This document shows positions 16,734 through 24,743 of a DNA stretch of 49,819 nucleotides, piece by piece; position 1 is the first letter of the stretch; each line of letters opens with the position of its first letter. Made by a program: the position numbers and the translations under genes. The stretch is from positions 1 to 49,819 of the forward strand of contig NZ_BJYJ01000026.1 of the NCBI RefSeq assembly GCF_007991455.1. Direction: 5' to 3'. The notes beneath the pieces were generated by a model that did not search any database, was not told where the DNA came from, and saw only the letters and a list, made by a program, of their open reading frames with translations. The DNA is from Chryseobacterium hagamense. GTDB lineage: Bacteria; Bacteroidota; Bacteroidia; Flavobacteriales; Weeksellaceae.

Positions 16734-17291
16734 TCAGATTATTCTTTTCCCCATTTCACTTTCCCGGATCGTCTTCTCCAGTCTTGAAGCTCTGGTTTTT
16801 TCCTGTTTGGCGCTCATGATCCAGTGCAGCATCACTTTTTGGTAAGATGGTGCCTGAGTGGTGAAAAAATCCCAGGCTTTTTTATGGGCCTTAAATTGTT
16901 TTTCAAATGACGGATCCAGGACAGCAAGCTCTTTTTCATGGGAATAAACTGCTGATTTTTCTTCTTTCCGAAGTTTAAAAGCCTTCTGCCCGGCTTCAGT
17001 CATCAGTCCGGCTTTGGTCAGCTCTTTCATTTTCCGGATATTGACGGCACTCCAGATGCTCGTCGGCTTCCTGGGCGTAAAACGGATGCTGTAGCTTTCT
17101 TCATCAATCGATCTTCTTACGCCGTCGATCCACCCGAAACATAAGGCCTGGTCCACCGATTCCGGCCAGGTCATTGAAGGTTTTCCGGTGCCGACCTTAT
17201 AAAAGCCGACCAGCAGTTCTCTTTCGGTCTGATGGTTTTTCTCAAGCCATCGGCGGAATTCCTGAGGAGTGGGGAAGAAGGTGGGTTTCAT
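16734..17291 (-). CDS. YdeI/OmpD-associated family protein
   Basis: 185 aa, full length for the family. Conserved N-terminal module: PTPQEFRRWLEKNH, ELLVGFYKVGTGKPSMTWPESVDQALCFGWIDGVRR, SIRFTPRKPTSIWSAVN; C-terminal helical part PSYQKVMLHWIMSAKQEKTRASRLEKTI. The family has been linked to tolerance of peptide antibiotics or bacteriocins, and members are sometimes annotated as bacteriocin-protection proteins; the biochemical activity is not established. The start at 17291 fits the family N-terminus and overlaps the preceding gene by 50 bp, an unusually long overlap. Confidence 0.8.
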   Translation of the reverse strand: MKPTFFPTPQEFRRWLEKNHQTERELLVGFYKVGTGKPSMTWPESVDQALCFGWIDGVRRSIDEESYSIRFTPRKPTSIWSAVNIRKMKELTKAGLMTEAGQKAFKLRKEEKSAVYSHEKELAVLDPSFEKQFKAHKKAWDFFTTQAPSYQKVMLHWIMSAKQEKTRASRLEKTIRESEMGKRII

Positions 17292-17805
17292 TTTTACGAT
17301 AGATGATTGCTGTTTCCAGATATGAATTTAGAATTGTAATTAATTTTTTCGTTTTAATATTCAGTAGATCAGCGGCTATTGTATAATTTAAATATTCAAA
17401 AGGTGGAGGAGAAGTTTTAATCATTTTATTTCCTCTTGGTATTGTAGCTTTCATTATAATATTTACCTGATCTGAATTTTTGATTCCTTTATGAGAATTC
17501 GTACTTATATAGAAGCCGGCTACATCTTTAAAAGGAATTATCATTTTTTTTCTGAGAGGATGAAAAATAATAATTTCAGTATTATTAATGGTAAGTAATG
17601 GTTTTATACGAAATAGAAGCAGTAGAAAATAGAGGATTCCAAAAGAAAGAATGACAAATCCAATATGACTCATCATGATGATAAACAGGCTTTTATGTAT
17701 GACTTTCTCATAAAAATGAATAAATAGATAAACAAAAGCAAATGATAGGATCAGAAGAATCATAATTTTGAATTTGTTTGAATAGAAATGGATTTCACTC
17801 ATCAT
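17242..17805 (-). CDS. Two-TM protein with PH-like domain (STM3941-type)
   Basis: 187 aa. Two membrane helices (about 14-32 and 43-65), then a soluble domain LLTINNTEIIIFHPLRKKMIIPFKDVAGFYISTN resembling the STM3941 family and bacterial PH-like domains. AT-rich compared with the YdeI gene it runs into. The final ~20 residues (RKNETHLLPHSSGIPPMA) are read out of frame through the start of the YdeI-like gene and look unlike the rest of the protein, so the original stop may have been lost. A role in toxin tolerance is only suggested by neighbours. Confidence 0.55.
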   Translation of the reverse strand: MMSEIHFYSNKFKIMILLILSFAFVYLFIHFYEKVIHKSLFIIMMSHIGFVILSFGILYFLLLLFRIKPLLTINNTEIIIFHPLRKKMIIPFKDVAGFYISTNSHKGIKNSDQVNIIMKATIPRGNKMIKTSPPPFEYLNYTIAADLLNIKTKKLITILNSYLETAIIYRKNETHLLPHSSGIPPMA

Positions 17806-17823
17806 ATAAATTAACTTGGGCTA

Positions 17824-18471
17824 TTATTTTCCCCATCTTTCAAAATCAGCCTTTAGCTCAGGGGAAATCAACTGTTTTTCAATGTAATAATTTTTCATCA
17901 TTTTCAAAAACCTTTTGGTCTTTTTAAGGAAATCCTGTTCAAAATACGCTTCTCCTGTCTCTTCAAGATTTACATAAGCGCGGAGCACAAAACGGCCTGA
18001 TGATTCATACTTTTTACTCATAAATAAGGTTCCCGCCAGAGAAAGATAGGAGACCAACGGATATTGGATATGGTTTCTCTTCAAATAGCCGGCCGGCAGG
18101 CTCTCATTTATATGTTGAAAATGACTGGCCATATTAATCGAGTCCACATATTTCTCCTTTTCAATGACAAAAAAGTCATCAACGATTTCTCCGTTGTAAT
18201 CGGTCTCTAAGATATAATAACCTACCGGAACAAGAGCGTTTTCAGTGTACAGACTGATTTTTGTATCAACTGTAGGCGGAAGAAATGAATGCCGGATATT
18301 GAATCGATGGCCATCGAAAATCGGTTTTAATTCACTCTTTTTATATCCGCTGAGATGGCTGTCATCTTCATTGTTTTTGAGAAAAAGCTCTTCGAAACTT
18401 TCAAAAGCTTTTTCTCTGAGTTTAAATTTTTCGCAGAAGTCGGCTAGTTGTTGGGCCAGGTCCGTTAACAT
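17824..18471 (-). CDS. Protein of unknown function in the immunity-type cluster
   Basis: 215 aa, soluble, no signal peptide. N-terminal helical part (LAQQLADFCEKFKLREKAFESFEELF), a middle part with strands (GHRFNIRHSFLPPTVDTKISLYTENALVPVGYYILETDYNGEI) and a basic helical C-terminus (KKTKRFLKMMKNYYIEK). I do not recognise the family. It lies 18 bp upstream of the two-TM gene and 58 bp downstream of the SUKH gene, all in one direction, and so probably shares their transcript. Confidence 0.5.
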   Translation of the reverse strand: MLTDLAQQLADFCEKFKLREKAFESFEELFLKNNEDDSHLSGYKKSELKPIFDGHRFNIRHSFLPPTVDTKISLYTENALVPVGYYILETDYNGEIVDDFFVIEKEKYVDSINMASHFQHINESLPAGYLKRNHIQYPLVSYLSLAGTLFMSKKYESSGRFVLRAYVNLEETGEAYFEQDFLKKTKRFLKMMKNYYIEKQLISPELKADFERWGK

Positions 18472-18529
18472 AGGTTTTAATAAGATCGTCTAATTTAAGT
18501 ATTTTTCTGATACGGAAAGTTTCAGCATT

Positions 18530-19399
18530 TTAATCTTCATTATTATTTCCATCAACATTTGTAGAACTACTCTTTTTTAAAGACTCAAGATAAGGATTGG
18601 GAGGACTTTGCATTCCGAAACTTGACCATCCGGTATTATAGGACAGGATAATTTCCTGCCAGAAAGGAATGGTTTTAGACGCATCATATTTATAATCGTC
18701 CTCATGGATTTTTCTGGCTTCAGCTGTAGATTCAGGATAGAATTTCTGCTCCTCCTCATTAAATACCGGTTCTGTGGTCCCTAGATATTGCTGTCCGATC
18801 TCATTCAGAATGTATGTTCTGAGTGTCCATCCATACACAATGGTGTCTGTACCCCAGATAGATAGTACAGGTCTGTACTTTAGATTAAGATCGCTTACCA
18901 AAAAACGATGAGAGTTTATAGGAATAAGCGGTGGAGAATGTTTATATATGTCAGCAAATACTTTTTTGACCTCTTCTCTCGTTTCCGGCCTATTTCCCCA
19001 CGAATGTTTCCAGAACGGTTGTTTTTCATTTAGGACATCACGAAGGACCTCCCGGAAAGGCCATCCCAATTTTTGCCTGATTTCTTCATCATCTTCCAGC
19101 CAGTTGATAAAGAAAGAGGTTTCTTCAATAATCTGTTCTGCTTCCTCTCCAAAACCATCGGTATATTCTATTTTTTCTTTTCTGTCTAAAGTATGCAGGA
19201 TTTTTAAAAATGCCCTGTGCTCCGGAGTAAAGCTGATTTGGTATCTCTGCTCAATTTGCTCGATCTGATCTTCCGTAAGGCCCTGCCAACGGGCTTTATA
19301 GCTCCAGTCATCAGTATTGGAATCATCAGCCCAACACTTTTCCGAGGTATCTTTTACCCAATATAAAAATTCAGTGAAGTCTTCAGGTATCGTCCCCAT
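18530..19399 (-). CDS. SUKH (SMI1/KNR4) family immunity-type protein
   Basis: 289 aa. The SUKH core is recognisable in the N-terminal third: WQGLTEDQIEQIEQRYQISFTPEHRAFLKILHTLD, then FINWLEDDEEIRQKLGWPFREVLRDV. SUKH proteins are broad immunity proteins of polymorphic toxin systems and bind toxins directly. The C-terminal half adds PINSHRFLVSDLN and VYGWTLRTYILNEIG. It is the first gene of the minus-strand immunity-type run, with its own TATTTTTG box just upstream. No toxin partner is nearby. Confidence 0.72.
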   Translation of the reverse strand: MGTIPEDFTEFLYWVKDTSEKCWADDSNTDDWSYKARWQGLTEDQIEQIEQRYQISFTPEHRAFLKILHTLDRKEKIEYTDGFGEEAEQIIEETSFFINWLEDDEEIRQKLGWPFREVLRDVLNEKQPFWKHSWGNRPETREEVKKVFADIYKHSPPLIPINSHRFLVSDLNLKYRPVLSIWGTDTIVYGWTLRTYILNEIGQQYLGTTEPVFNEEEQKFYPESTAEARKIHEDDYKYDASKTIPFWQEIILSYNTGWSSFGMQSPPNPYLESLKKSSSTNVDGNNNED

Positions 19400-19411
19400 G
19401 GATATTTTTTA

Positions 19412-19419
19412 CAAAAATA
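19412..19419 (-). promoter_or_regulatory. -7 box (TATTTTTG) for the immunity-type gene run
   Basis: Minus strand, 12 bp before the SUKH start and just after the histidine kinase stop. A TTTG sits about 15 bp further upstream, slightly closer than usual for -33. Confidence 0.45.
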
Positions 19420-19428
19420 TAAAATTAT

Positions 19429-21144
19429 CTAAACCAAAGGCAGCAGGAAATAAAAAGTACTTCCCTGATTCGGTGAACTTTTCACGCCGATTTCGCCGTG
19501 CTGCTTTTCGATGAAATTCTTGGAGATGGCCAGTCCCAGTCCGGTACCGTTCTGGTGTTCGCCCGGTACCTGGAAATAACGGTCAAAAACCTGGCGGTGG
19601 TATTTTTCATCGATCCCTCTGCCGGTATCGGTAATGCTGAATCTGATTTTCGATCCCGCTTTTTCCACGGCAATCCGGATGTTTTCATCCTGGAAGGAAT
19701 GTTTGATGGCGTTGCTCAGGAAATTGTTTATTACCCATACGGTTTTATCGAAATCGGCCAGGACAAGATCCTGGTCATCAATAAGAAAGTGAGGTATGAT
19801 GGAAATGTTTTTCTGTTCGGCCAGTTTTTCCACATTTTTAATGGCGGCGGCAACCATTTCTTTCGGCCGGCATTTTTCGATCGTCAGGCGGATGTTCCCG
19901 GTTTCCACCTGGGATAAATTCAGCAGCTCGCCGGTAATATCCAGCAGCCTCTGCCCGTCCTCATTGATGCTTCTCAGCAGTTCTTTCTGCTGACCGTTCA
20001 GGTCGCCGAATTTCTGGTTTTCCAGCAGCTGGACCCCCATTTTAATGGCTGAAATCGGTGTTTTGAGCTCGTGGGAAATGGTAGCGATGAAATTGGTCTT
20101 GGCAAAATCCAGCTCTTTGAAAGGCGTGATATTCCTGAGGAGGATCACCCGGCCGATGTATTTTTTCTCCCTTTCGCCGGTTTTCACGATATTGATCGGA
20201 ATGATGTCCTGGTCGAAATAATTCTCTTTGTTGTCCGAAACGATTTTAATGGGTTCTTCGCTCGCATGGTCTGCATTTTTCAGCAATTCCCTGATCAGGT
20301 CATTGGTGATGGCGACTTCATGTGCGGTTTTCCCGATAATGTCATCTTTATTCAGTCCGGTGATTTTCAGGGCTTCATCATTAATCATGTAGATGAAATT
20401 GTTTTCATCCAGGCCGATCACGGCGTCATGCATATTGTTCACCAGGGTTTCGATGCGCTTTTTGTCCATCAGCTGTTCCGAAAGGCTGCTGCTCTCGTAT
20501 TCCTGAAGCTTTTCCGCCATTACGTTAAAAGAGTTGGCAAGATCGCTGAATTCCTCACTGCCTTTAAAATAGACCCTTTCATTGTAATTTTTGTTGGCAA
20601 TCTGGCGGATACCGGAAGTGAGCTGACTGATCGGCTCGGCAATAGTCCGCGGAAGGTTGAACAGGAGGATGAAAGCGATCAGGAAGCAGACGGTTCCGAG
20701 GCTGACAATCCAGAAAGTGGCATTTCCCGCAGTGATGATGGCGATATCGCTTTTCCGTTCGATCCCCTTCATGTTCAGCGACATAATGGTCACCAGGTCT
20801 TCGCGGATCAGCTTTTCCTTTTCACCCGTTGGCTGCAGGAGATAGTTTTTAAAATGCAGGTTCAGGTTCTGGGTGGCTTCCTTTTCCCCGAATTCCGTCA
20901 GGTTTTTTTCCTGCAGTACCGAATTCTTCTGAAAATCCTTAATGGCTACCGCACTGTCATTCTGTATTTTGTCGAGGGCCAGCAGCATGTTTTTGGAAAA
21001 TTCGATGCTGTTGTAATTGGCGGTAAGGATCTTTTCCGTATCCGATTTTAATTTATTGATGTATACCGAACCGATCACTGAAAGCAGAACGATCAGCACG
21101 AATAAAAGACCTACGCCGAGGGTGAGTTTTGTTTTAAGCTTCAT
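19429..21144 (-). CDS. Sensor histidine kinase of the kdp locus
   Basis: 571 aa. A first membrane helix (7-27), a ~120-residue periplasmic loop, a second helix (about 150-172), HAMP, a PAS domain (NNMHDAVIGLDENNFIYMINDEALKITG), HisKA with the phospho-His in TISHELKTPISAIKMG, and HATPase_c (NNFLSNAIKHS, DTGRGIDEKYHRQVFDRYF, GTGLGLAISKNFIEKHG-like G boxes). It begins six bases after the KdpD-type sensor module and so is cotranscribed. It replaces the kinase half of a classical KdpD, but with a periplasmic loop and PAS in place of the four-helix KdpD membrane domain. The likely partner is the NtrC-type regulator at 29248. Confidence 0.9.
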   Translation of the reverse strand: MKLKTKLTLGVGLLFVLIVLLSVIGSVYINKLKSDTEKILTANYNSIEFSKNMLLALDKIQNDSAVAIKDFQKNSVLQEKNLTEFGEKEATQNLNLHFKNYLLQPTGEKEKLIREDLVTIMSLNMKGIERKSDIAIITAGNATFWIVSLGTVCFLIAFILLFNLPRTIAEPISQLTSGIRQIANKNYNERVYFKGSEEFSDLANSFNVMAEKLQEYESSSLSEQLMDKKRIETLVNNMHDAVIGLDENNFIYMINDEALKITGLNKDDIIGKTAHEVAITNDLIRELLKNADHASEEPIKIVSDNKENYFDQDIIPINIVKTGEREKKYIGRVILLRNITPFKELDFAKTNFIATISHELKTPISAIKMGVQLLENQKFGDLNGQQKELLRSINEDGQRLLDITGELLNLSQVETGNIRLTIEKCRPKEMVAAAIKNVEKLAEQKNISIIPHFLIDDQDLVLADFDKTVWVINNFLSNAIKHSFQDENIRIAVEKAGSKIRFSITDTGRGIDEKYHRQVFDRYFQVPGEHQNGTGLGLAISKNFIEKQHGEIGVKSSPNQGSTFYFLLPLV

Positions 21145-21150
21145 TCTCTT

Positions 21151-22293
21151 TTAAGATAAAATAATAATATCGATCTGTCTTTCATTCAGCCGGTTCATCA
21201 GCGTATACACCCAGCTGTACCCAAAGATCCGCTGCAAAAGGTTTTCATGAGGCTTCCCGATACAGACGGTCGTCATATGATGTTCCGTTACATAATTCAG
21301 AATGCCGTTGTGGATGCTGCTGTCTTTCAGCCGCACGACCTTGGCGCCCAATTCCTGTGCTAAATTAAAATTATTAATCAAAAAACGCTGCTTGTTCAGG
21401 GCGATTTTTTCAGGATTTTCAGAGGGCTTCTGAATGTACAGCACTGTCCACGGACTGTTGTAATAGCTGGCCAGCCTCGCGGTTTTACGGATGATATTTC
21501 TGGCGACTCTTTCGTTGCTGCTGATGCAGGCCAGGAATTTGACGGGCTTAAAGCTTTCGGTCTTGATTTCGGTCTCCACTTTCCTTTCCACATGGGTGGC
21601 AACTTCCTTTAAAGCAAGCTCCCGGAGCTGAAGGATGTGCCCGCTCTGGAAAAAATGGTTCAGGGCGGTCTGGATTTTTTCTTTTTTGTAAATCTTTCCT
21701 TCTTTAAGCCGGGTCAGCAGTTCATCGGCGGTTAGATCGATATTCACCACCTCATCGGCCAAAGCGAGGATTTTATCGGGAACCCGTTCCGAAACTTCGA
21801 TGCCGGTAATTTTTTTTACTTCTTCGTTCAGGCTTTCGATATGCTGGATGTTCATGGCACTGATCACATTGATCCCGTTGTCGAGGATTTCCAGGACGTC
21901 CTGCCATCGTTTTTTGTTTTTGGAACCTTCGATGTTGGTGTGTGCCAGCTCATCCACCAGGACCACTTCGGGATGCGTATTGATGATCGTCTGAAGATCC
22001 ATTTCCTCCAGGTTTTTGCCTTTATAGAAAGAGGATCTCCTCGGGATTTCCGGAATGCCGTCCGTTAAAGCGACGGTCTCTTCACGGCCGTGGGTTTCAA
22101 TATAGCCGATTTTAACGTCGATGCCATTCCGCAAAAGGGCATGCGCTTCCTGCAACATCCGGAAAGTCTTTCCCACACCGGCACTCATCCCGATGTAAAT
22201 TTTAAATTTCCCCTTCCGGGACTTTTGGATCAGTGCTAAAAAATCAGTGGCTGCTGACATGGATTTTATTTTTTTGAGTTGGAATTTTTTCAT
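21151..22293 (-). CDS. kdpD: KdpD N-terminal sensor module as a stand-alone protein
   Basis: 380 aa, about 40% of a full KdpD. The KdpD domain has a Walker A (GMSAGVGKTF), HGREETVAL, and the Walker B-like VVLVDELAHTN. It is followed by a UspA-like domain (about 250-380, FLACISSNERVARNIIRKTARLA, TVCIGKPHENLLQRIFG). No membrane segments and no kinase. It should sense cytoplasmic potassium or nucleotide signals and act on the separate histidine kinase encoded next. Split KdpD of this kind is, to my knowledge, common in Bacteroidetes. The start may be at 22293 or at MSAATDF (22257). Confidence 0.88.
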   Translation of the reverse strand: MKKFQLKKIKSMSAATDFLALIQKSRKGKFKIYIGMSAGVGKTFRMLQEAHALLRNGIDVKIGYIETHGREETVALTDGIPEIPRRSSFYKGKNLEEMDLQTIINTHPEVVLVDELAHTNIEGSKNKKRWQDVLEILDNGINVISAMNIQHIESLNEEVKKITGIEVSERVPDKILALADEVVNIDLTADELLTRLKEGKIYKKEKIQTALNHFFQSGHILQLRELALKEVATHVERKVETEIKTESFKPVKFLACISSNERVARNIIRKTARLASYYNSPWTVLYIQKPSENPEKIALNKQRFLINNFNLAQELGAKVVRLKDSSIHNGILNYVTEHHMTTVCIGKPHENLLQRIFGYSWVYTLMNRLNERQIDIIILS

Positions 22294-22304
22294 TGAATTA
22301 CATT

Positions 22305-22459
22305 CTGGAAGATAGGTGCCGGGAGATGGAAGCTCTTAGAAAGCAGCTTTAAAGAAATGGTTAGCTAAGCGGAACCGAAGTCACGCAATCACCTCTGGAA
22401 ATTTGTGGCTTAATAAACATACGGTTATTGACTTCCGGCATCCAGCACCCATCATCCAG
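22305..22459. repeat. Heptad repeats between porin and kdpD genes
   Basis: Two short arrays in 7-bp register. 22305-22332 reads CTGGAAG, ATAGGTG, CCGGGAG, ATGGAAG. 22432-22459 reads CTTCCGG, CATCCAG, CACCCAT, CATCCAG. The second is the reverse-complement type of the first. They lie inside the kdp operon. Confidence 0.65.
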
Positions 22460-22463
22460 CCTA

Positions 22464-23549
22464 TCAAAACCAGGCCGCCAAACTCGTCGTTATAAAAAAG
22501 TTGTTGTTTTGAAGCGCCTCATTTTTCATGAAAATGGCATCCTTGGAACTGAAACTTCTCGCTTCCGTACGGAACACAACGTTTTTGGAAACTGCATAAT
22601 CCACGTTCAGGGAATAGCCGAAAGTCTGAAATCCGTTCGGGGTTTTGGTACTGATGATCACTCCGTTTTTATCGTTGTAATACTCAAGTCTTCCGGCCAG
22701 TGCCCAACGGTCGTCCAGCTGGTATTTCAACAGGATATTCGGGGAATACCAGAGGTTGTAGCTTTTGCTGCCTTTCTCTTTCTGTTCGGCACCGATATCA
22801 AATCCGATGGTGGTGGAAAACCGATCCGTCAGCTGGAAGCTTCCGAAAAGATCATGGAAATAGCGCATTCTTTTTTCGGCTTTTGCCTTATCGTTTCCGA
22901 TGAAGGAACTGCTGTTCAGGGTAATTTTGTCATTCGGTTTATAGGTCAGCTGATGGCCGAAGGAAACGGTCTGGTTGCCTTCCGGTTTGGCAATCCGCTG
23001 CCATCCGTTGAGTATCAGTCCGCTCAGGAACCATTTGCCGTTATCCGAAGTATAGGAAATCTTGGCGCCGGTTTCAAAATACGGTGAATTTTCGGCAGCC
23101 AGGCTCCGGGTCAGGTTGATGTTGTCTTTCCCGATAGCGCTTTCCCAGCCGATGTGCGACGGCATGATCCCGGCATCGATCCAGAGGTTTTTCGTTTTGG
23201 AAAGCTTCACGCCGATATTGGCTTCGTTCACGTAACGCAAGGCGTCCTGCTCCGCCGCCATATTGTCCTGGGCATAGGTTCCGGCCATTAAAGCCAGGTT
23301 GGCCCGGAAATGATCATCCTGATAAGAACCTTTTATCAATCCGAGATTCAGGTTCACCTCATTATGGCGGTTGTATGAGTACAGGAAATTCTGGCGGATA
23401 TGATTTGACGGTTCGTTGAAATCATAGGTATAAAATATTTCGGCATAAGCGGAAAAGGTGATTTTGTTATTCGTTTTTACGGAATCTGCCGACTGTGCCT
23501 TCGGGAAGAAAATCCCGCACAGGATGGCGGCAACTATATATTTTTTCAT
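22464..23549 (-). CDS. Outer-membrane porin-like beta-barrel of the kdp operon
   Basis: About 361 aa from MKKYIVAAILCG (23549), with a signal peptide ending near AQSADS. The mature protein is a run of amphipathic strands (TFSAYAEIFYTYDF, EVNLNLGLIKGSY, FRANLALMAGTYAQ ...) ending in an aromatic strand (FFITTSLAAWF), as in the BBP2/Porin_2-type barrels of Bacteroidetes. Placed between kdpC and the KdpD sensor, it may admit potassium or another small solute through the outer membrane under starvation; this is inference from context. The ATG upstream in MLYFHQP is a less likely start because the signal peptide begins at MKK. Confidence 0.8.
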   Translation of the reverse strand: MKKYIVAAILCGIFFPKAQSADSVKTNNKITFSAYAEIFYTYDFNEPSNHIRQNFLYSYNRHNEVNLNLGLIKGSYQDDHFRANLALMAGTYAQDNMAAEQDALRYVNEANIGVKLSKTKNLWIDAGIMPSHIGWESAIGKDNINLTRSLAAENSPYFETGAKISYTSDNGKWFLSGLILNGWQRIAKPEGNQTVSFGHQLTYKPNDKITLNSSSFIGNDKAKAEKRMRYFHDLFGSFQLTDRFSTTIGFDIGAEQKEKGSKSYNLWYSPNILLKYQLDDRWALAGRLEYYNDKNGVIISTKTPNGFQTFGYSLNVDYAVSKNVVFRTEARSFSSKDAIFMKNEALQNNNFFITTSLAAWF

Positions 23550-23714
23550 GGGTTGATGGAAGTACAGCAAATACTGTACATAATTGGATTAATTTAAATT
23601 AATTTAAATGGTTTGAAAAGTTTATTTTTCAGATCCGTTCTATTGGTAATTGACGCAAAAGCTGATACTTGTTTCCGCATATTTTAAAGGGAGCAAAGCA
23701 GGGCGGCAAAGCTG

Positions 23715-23775
23715 CTGATGAAGCAAAGGAATAATATGTGCGCTTCATCAGATCAGCCTGCTGATCTTTTTTTTT
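23715..23775 (+). other. Two hairpins ending in a plus-strand T-run (possible antisense RNA end)
   Basis: CTGATGAAGC (23715-23724) pairs perfectly with GCTTCATCAG (23742-23751), followed directly by GATCAGC-CT-GCTGATC (23751-23766) and nine T's. This is a strong plus-strand terminator, but every gene here is on the minus strand. The 351 bp between kdpC and the porin contain no gene otherwise. Confidence 0.6.
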
Positions 23776-23900
23776 GCCTCCTCATATTATGCCTCGCCAA
23801 TTGAAAAATTTGCGTTAAAAAACAGCTAGGTAATGCCTTAAAATATTTAGTCTTTTCACCTTTAAGACAAGATCGATTATAAAATAAATACGGCAACTAC

Positions 23901-24449
23901 TTACTTCAACTCGTTCAGTGCAATATTCAGTTTCAGGACATTCACTTTTGAAGGACCGAAAGCTGAGGTTTCCGTTTGTCCGGCAATAAGGTTTTCGATT
24001 TTATCCAACGGGATATTTCTTTGTTTCGAAATTCTTCTGGCCTGGTACAAGGCTCCTTCAGGTGAGATGTCAGGATCCAGTCCGCTTCCGCTGGCGGTCA
24101 CCAGCTCTACGGGAACTTTTACATTCTGCATTTCAGGATTCTGCATTTTCAGGGTGTCGATCCTTTTCTGAACCGTTTGCAGGTACTCTTCATTACTCGG
24201 TCCTTTATTGCTCCCGGCACTCCCGGCGGCGTTGTAATTTACCGAAGAAGGGCGGCCGTGGAAATATTCCGGGGATTTGAATTCCTGGCCGATGTTGGCG
24301 TAAAACTTCTGCCCTTTATAGTTGATGATTTCGGCATTTCCCTGAGTCGGTAAGACTTTGGACCCTGCATAGACAATGCCTGAATAAATTCCGACAATGA
24401 CCAGCATAACCAAAGTCAGTCGAAAAGCGGATAAAATATAATTTTTCAT
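23901..24449 (-). CDS. kdpC: Potassium-transporting ATPase subunit C
   Basis: 182 aa, normal size. A single N-terminal membrane helix (LTLVMLVIVGIYSGIVYAGSKVL) anchors a periplasmic domain with family features FHGRPSSVNYN, GSAGSNKGPSNEEYL, VTASGSGLDPDISPEGALYQARRIS, and the C-terminal VNVLKLNIALNEL. KdpC joins KdpB to KdpA and stabilises the complex. It is separated from kdpB by a 294-bp spacer filled with heptad repeats, unusual inside a kdp operon. Confidence 0.95.
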   Translation of the reverse strand: MKNYILSAFRLTLVMLVIVGIYSGIVYAGSKVLPTQGNAEIINYKGQKFYANIGQEFKSPEYFHGRPSSVNYNAAGSAGSNKGPSNEEYLQTVQKRIDTLKMQNPEMQNVKVPVELVTASGSGLDPDISPEGALYQARRISKQRNIPLDKIENLIAGQTETSAFGPSKVNVLKLNIALNELK

Positions 24450-24479
24450 TGGAGTAAATTTTTGTTGTTGTGGGTGAAA

Positions 24480-24742
24480 GGATGGGAGCTGGAAGCGGGA
24501 TGATGGGTGTTAAAGGAGTTCCATTATCAACTTCAGGTATTCTTAAGTTTTAAAGGATGGGTGCTGGGAGCGGAATGATGGAAGCCACTTCAGTTATAAT
24601 TGAGATGCGGAAGCCTTTTATCTTTTAATAAATTAAAACGGCATATTATCAACTTCCAGCATCCGGCATCCCTCTTCCAGCTCTTTTAAATTAAACGGCA
24701 TGCAATCAAACTTCCGGCACCCAGCCTCCCTCTTCCGGCTTT
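24480..24742. repeat. Four degenerate heptad arrays between kdpB and kdpC
   Basis: Arrays in one orientation at 24480-24509 (GGATGGG, AGCTGGA, AGCGGGA, TGATGGG) and from about 24555 (GGATGGG, TGCTGGG, AGCGGAA, TGATGGA). Arrays in the reverse orientation from about 24653 (CTTCCAG, CATCCGG, CATCCCT, CTTCCAG) and from about 24711 (CTTCCGG, CACCCAG, CCTCCCT, CTTCCGG). The opposite orientations could fold against each other in the mRNA. Confidence 0.75.
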
Positions 24743-24743
24743 A

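Noticed and set aside
20071..21051. 326-aa plus-strand open frame inside the histidine kinase gene
   Set aside because: Phe/Val/Gly-rich composition typical of the antisense of a GC-balanced gene; the kinase motifs on the other strand are decisive.
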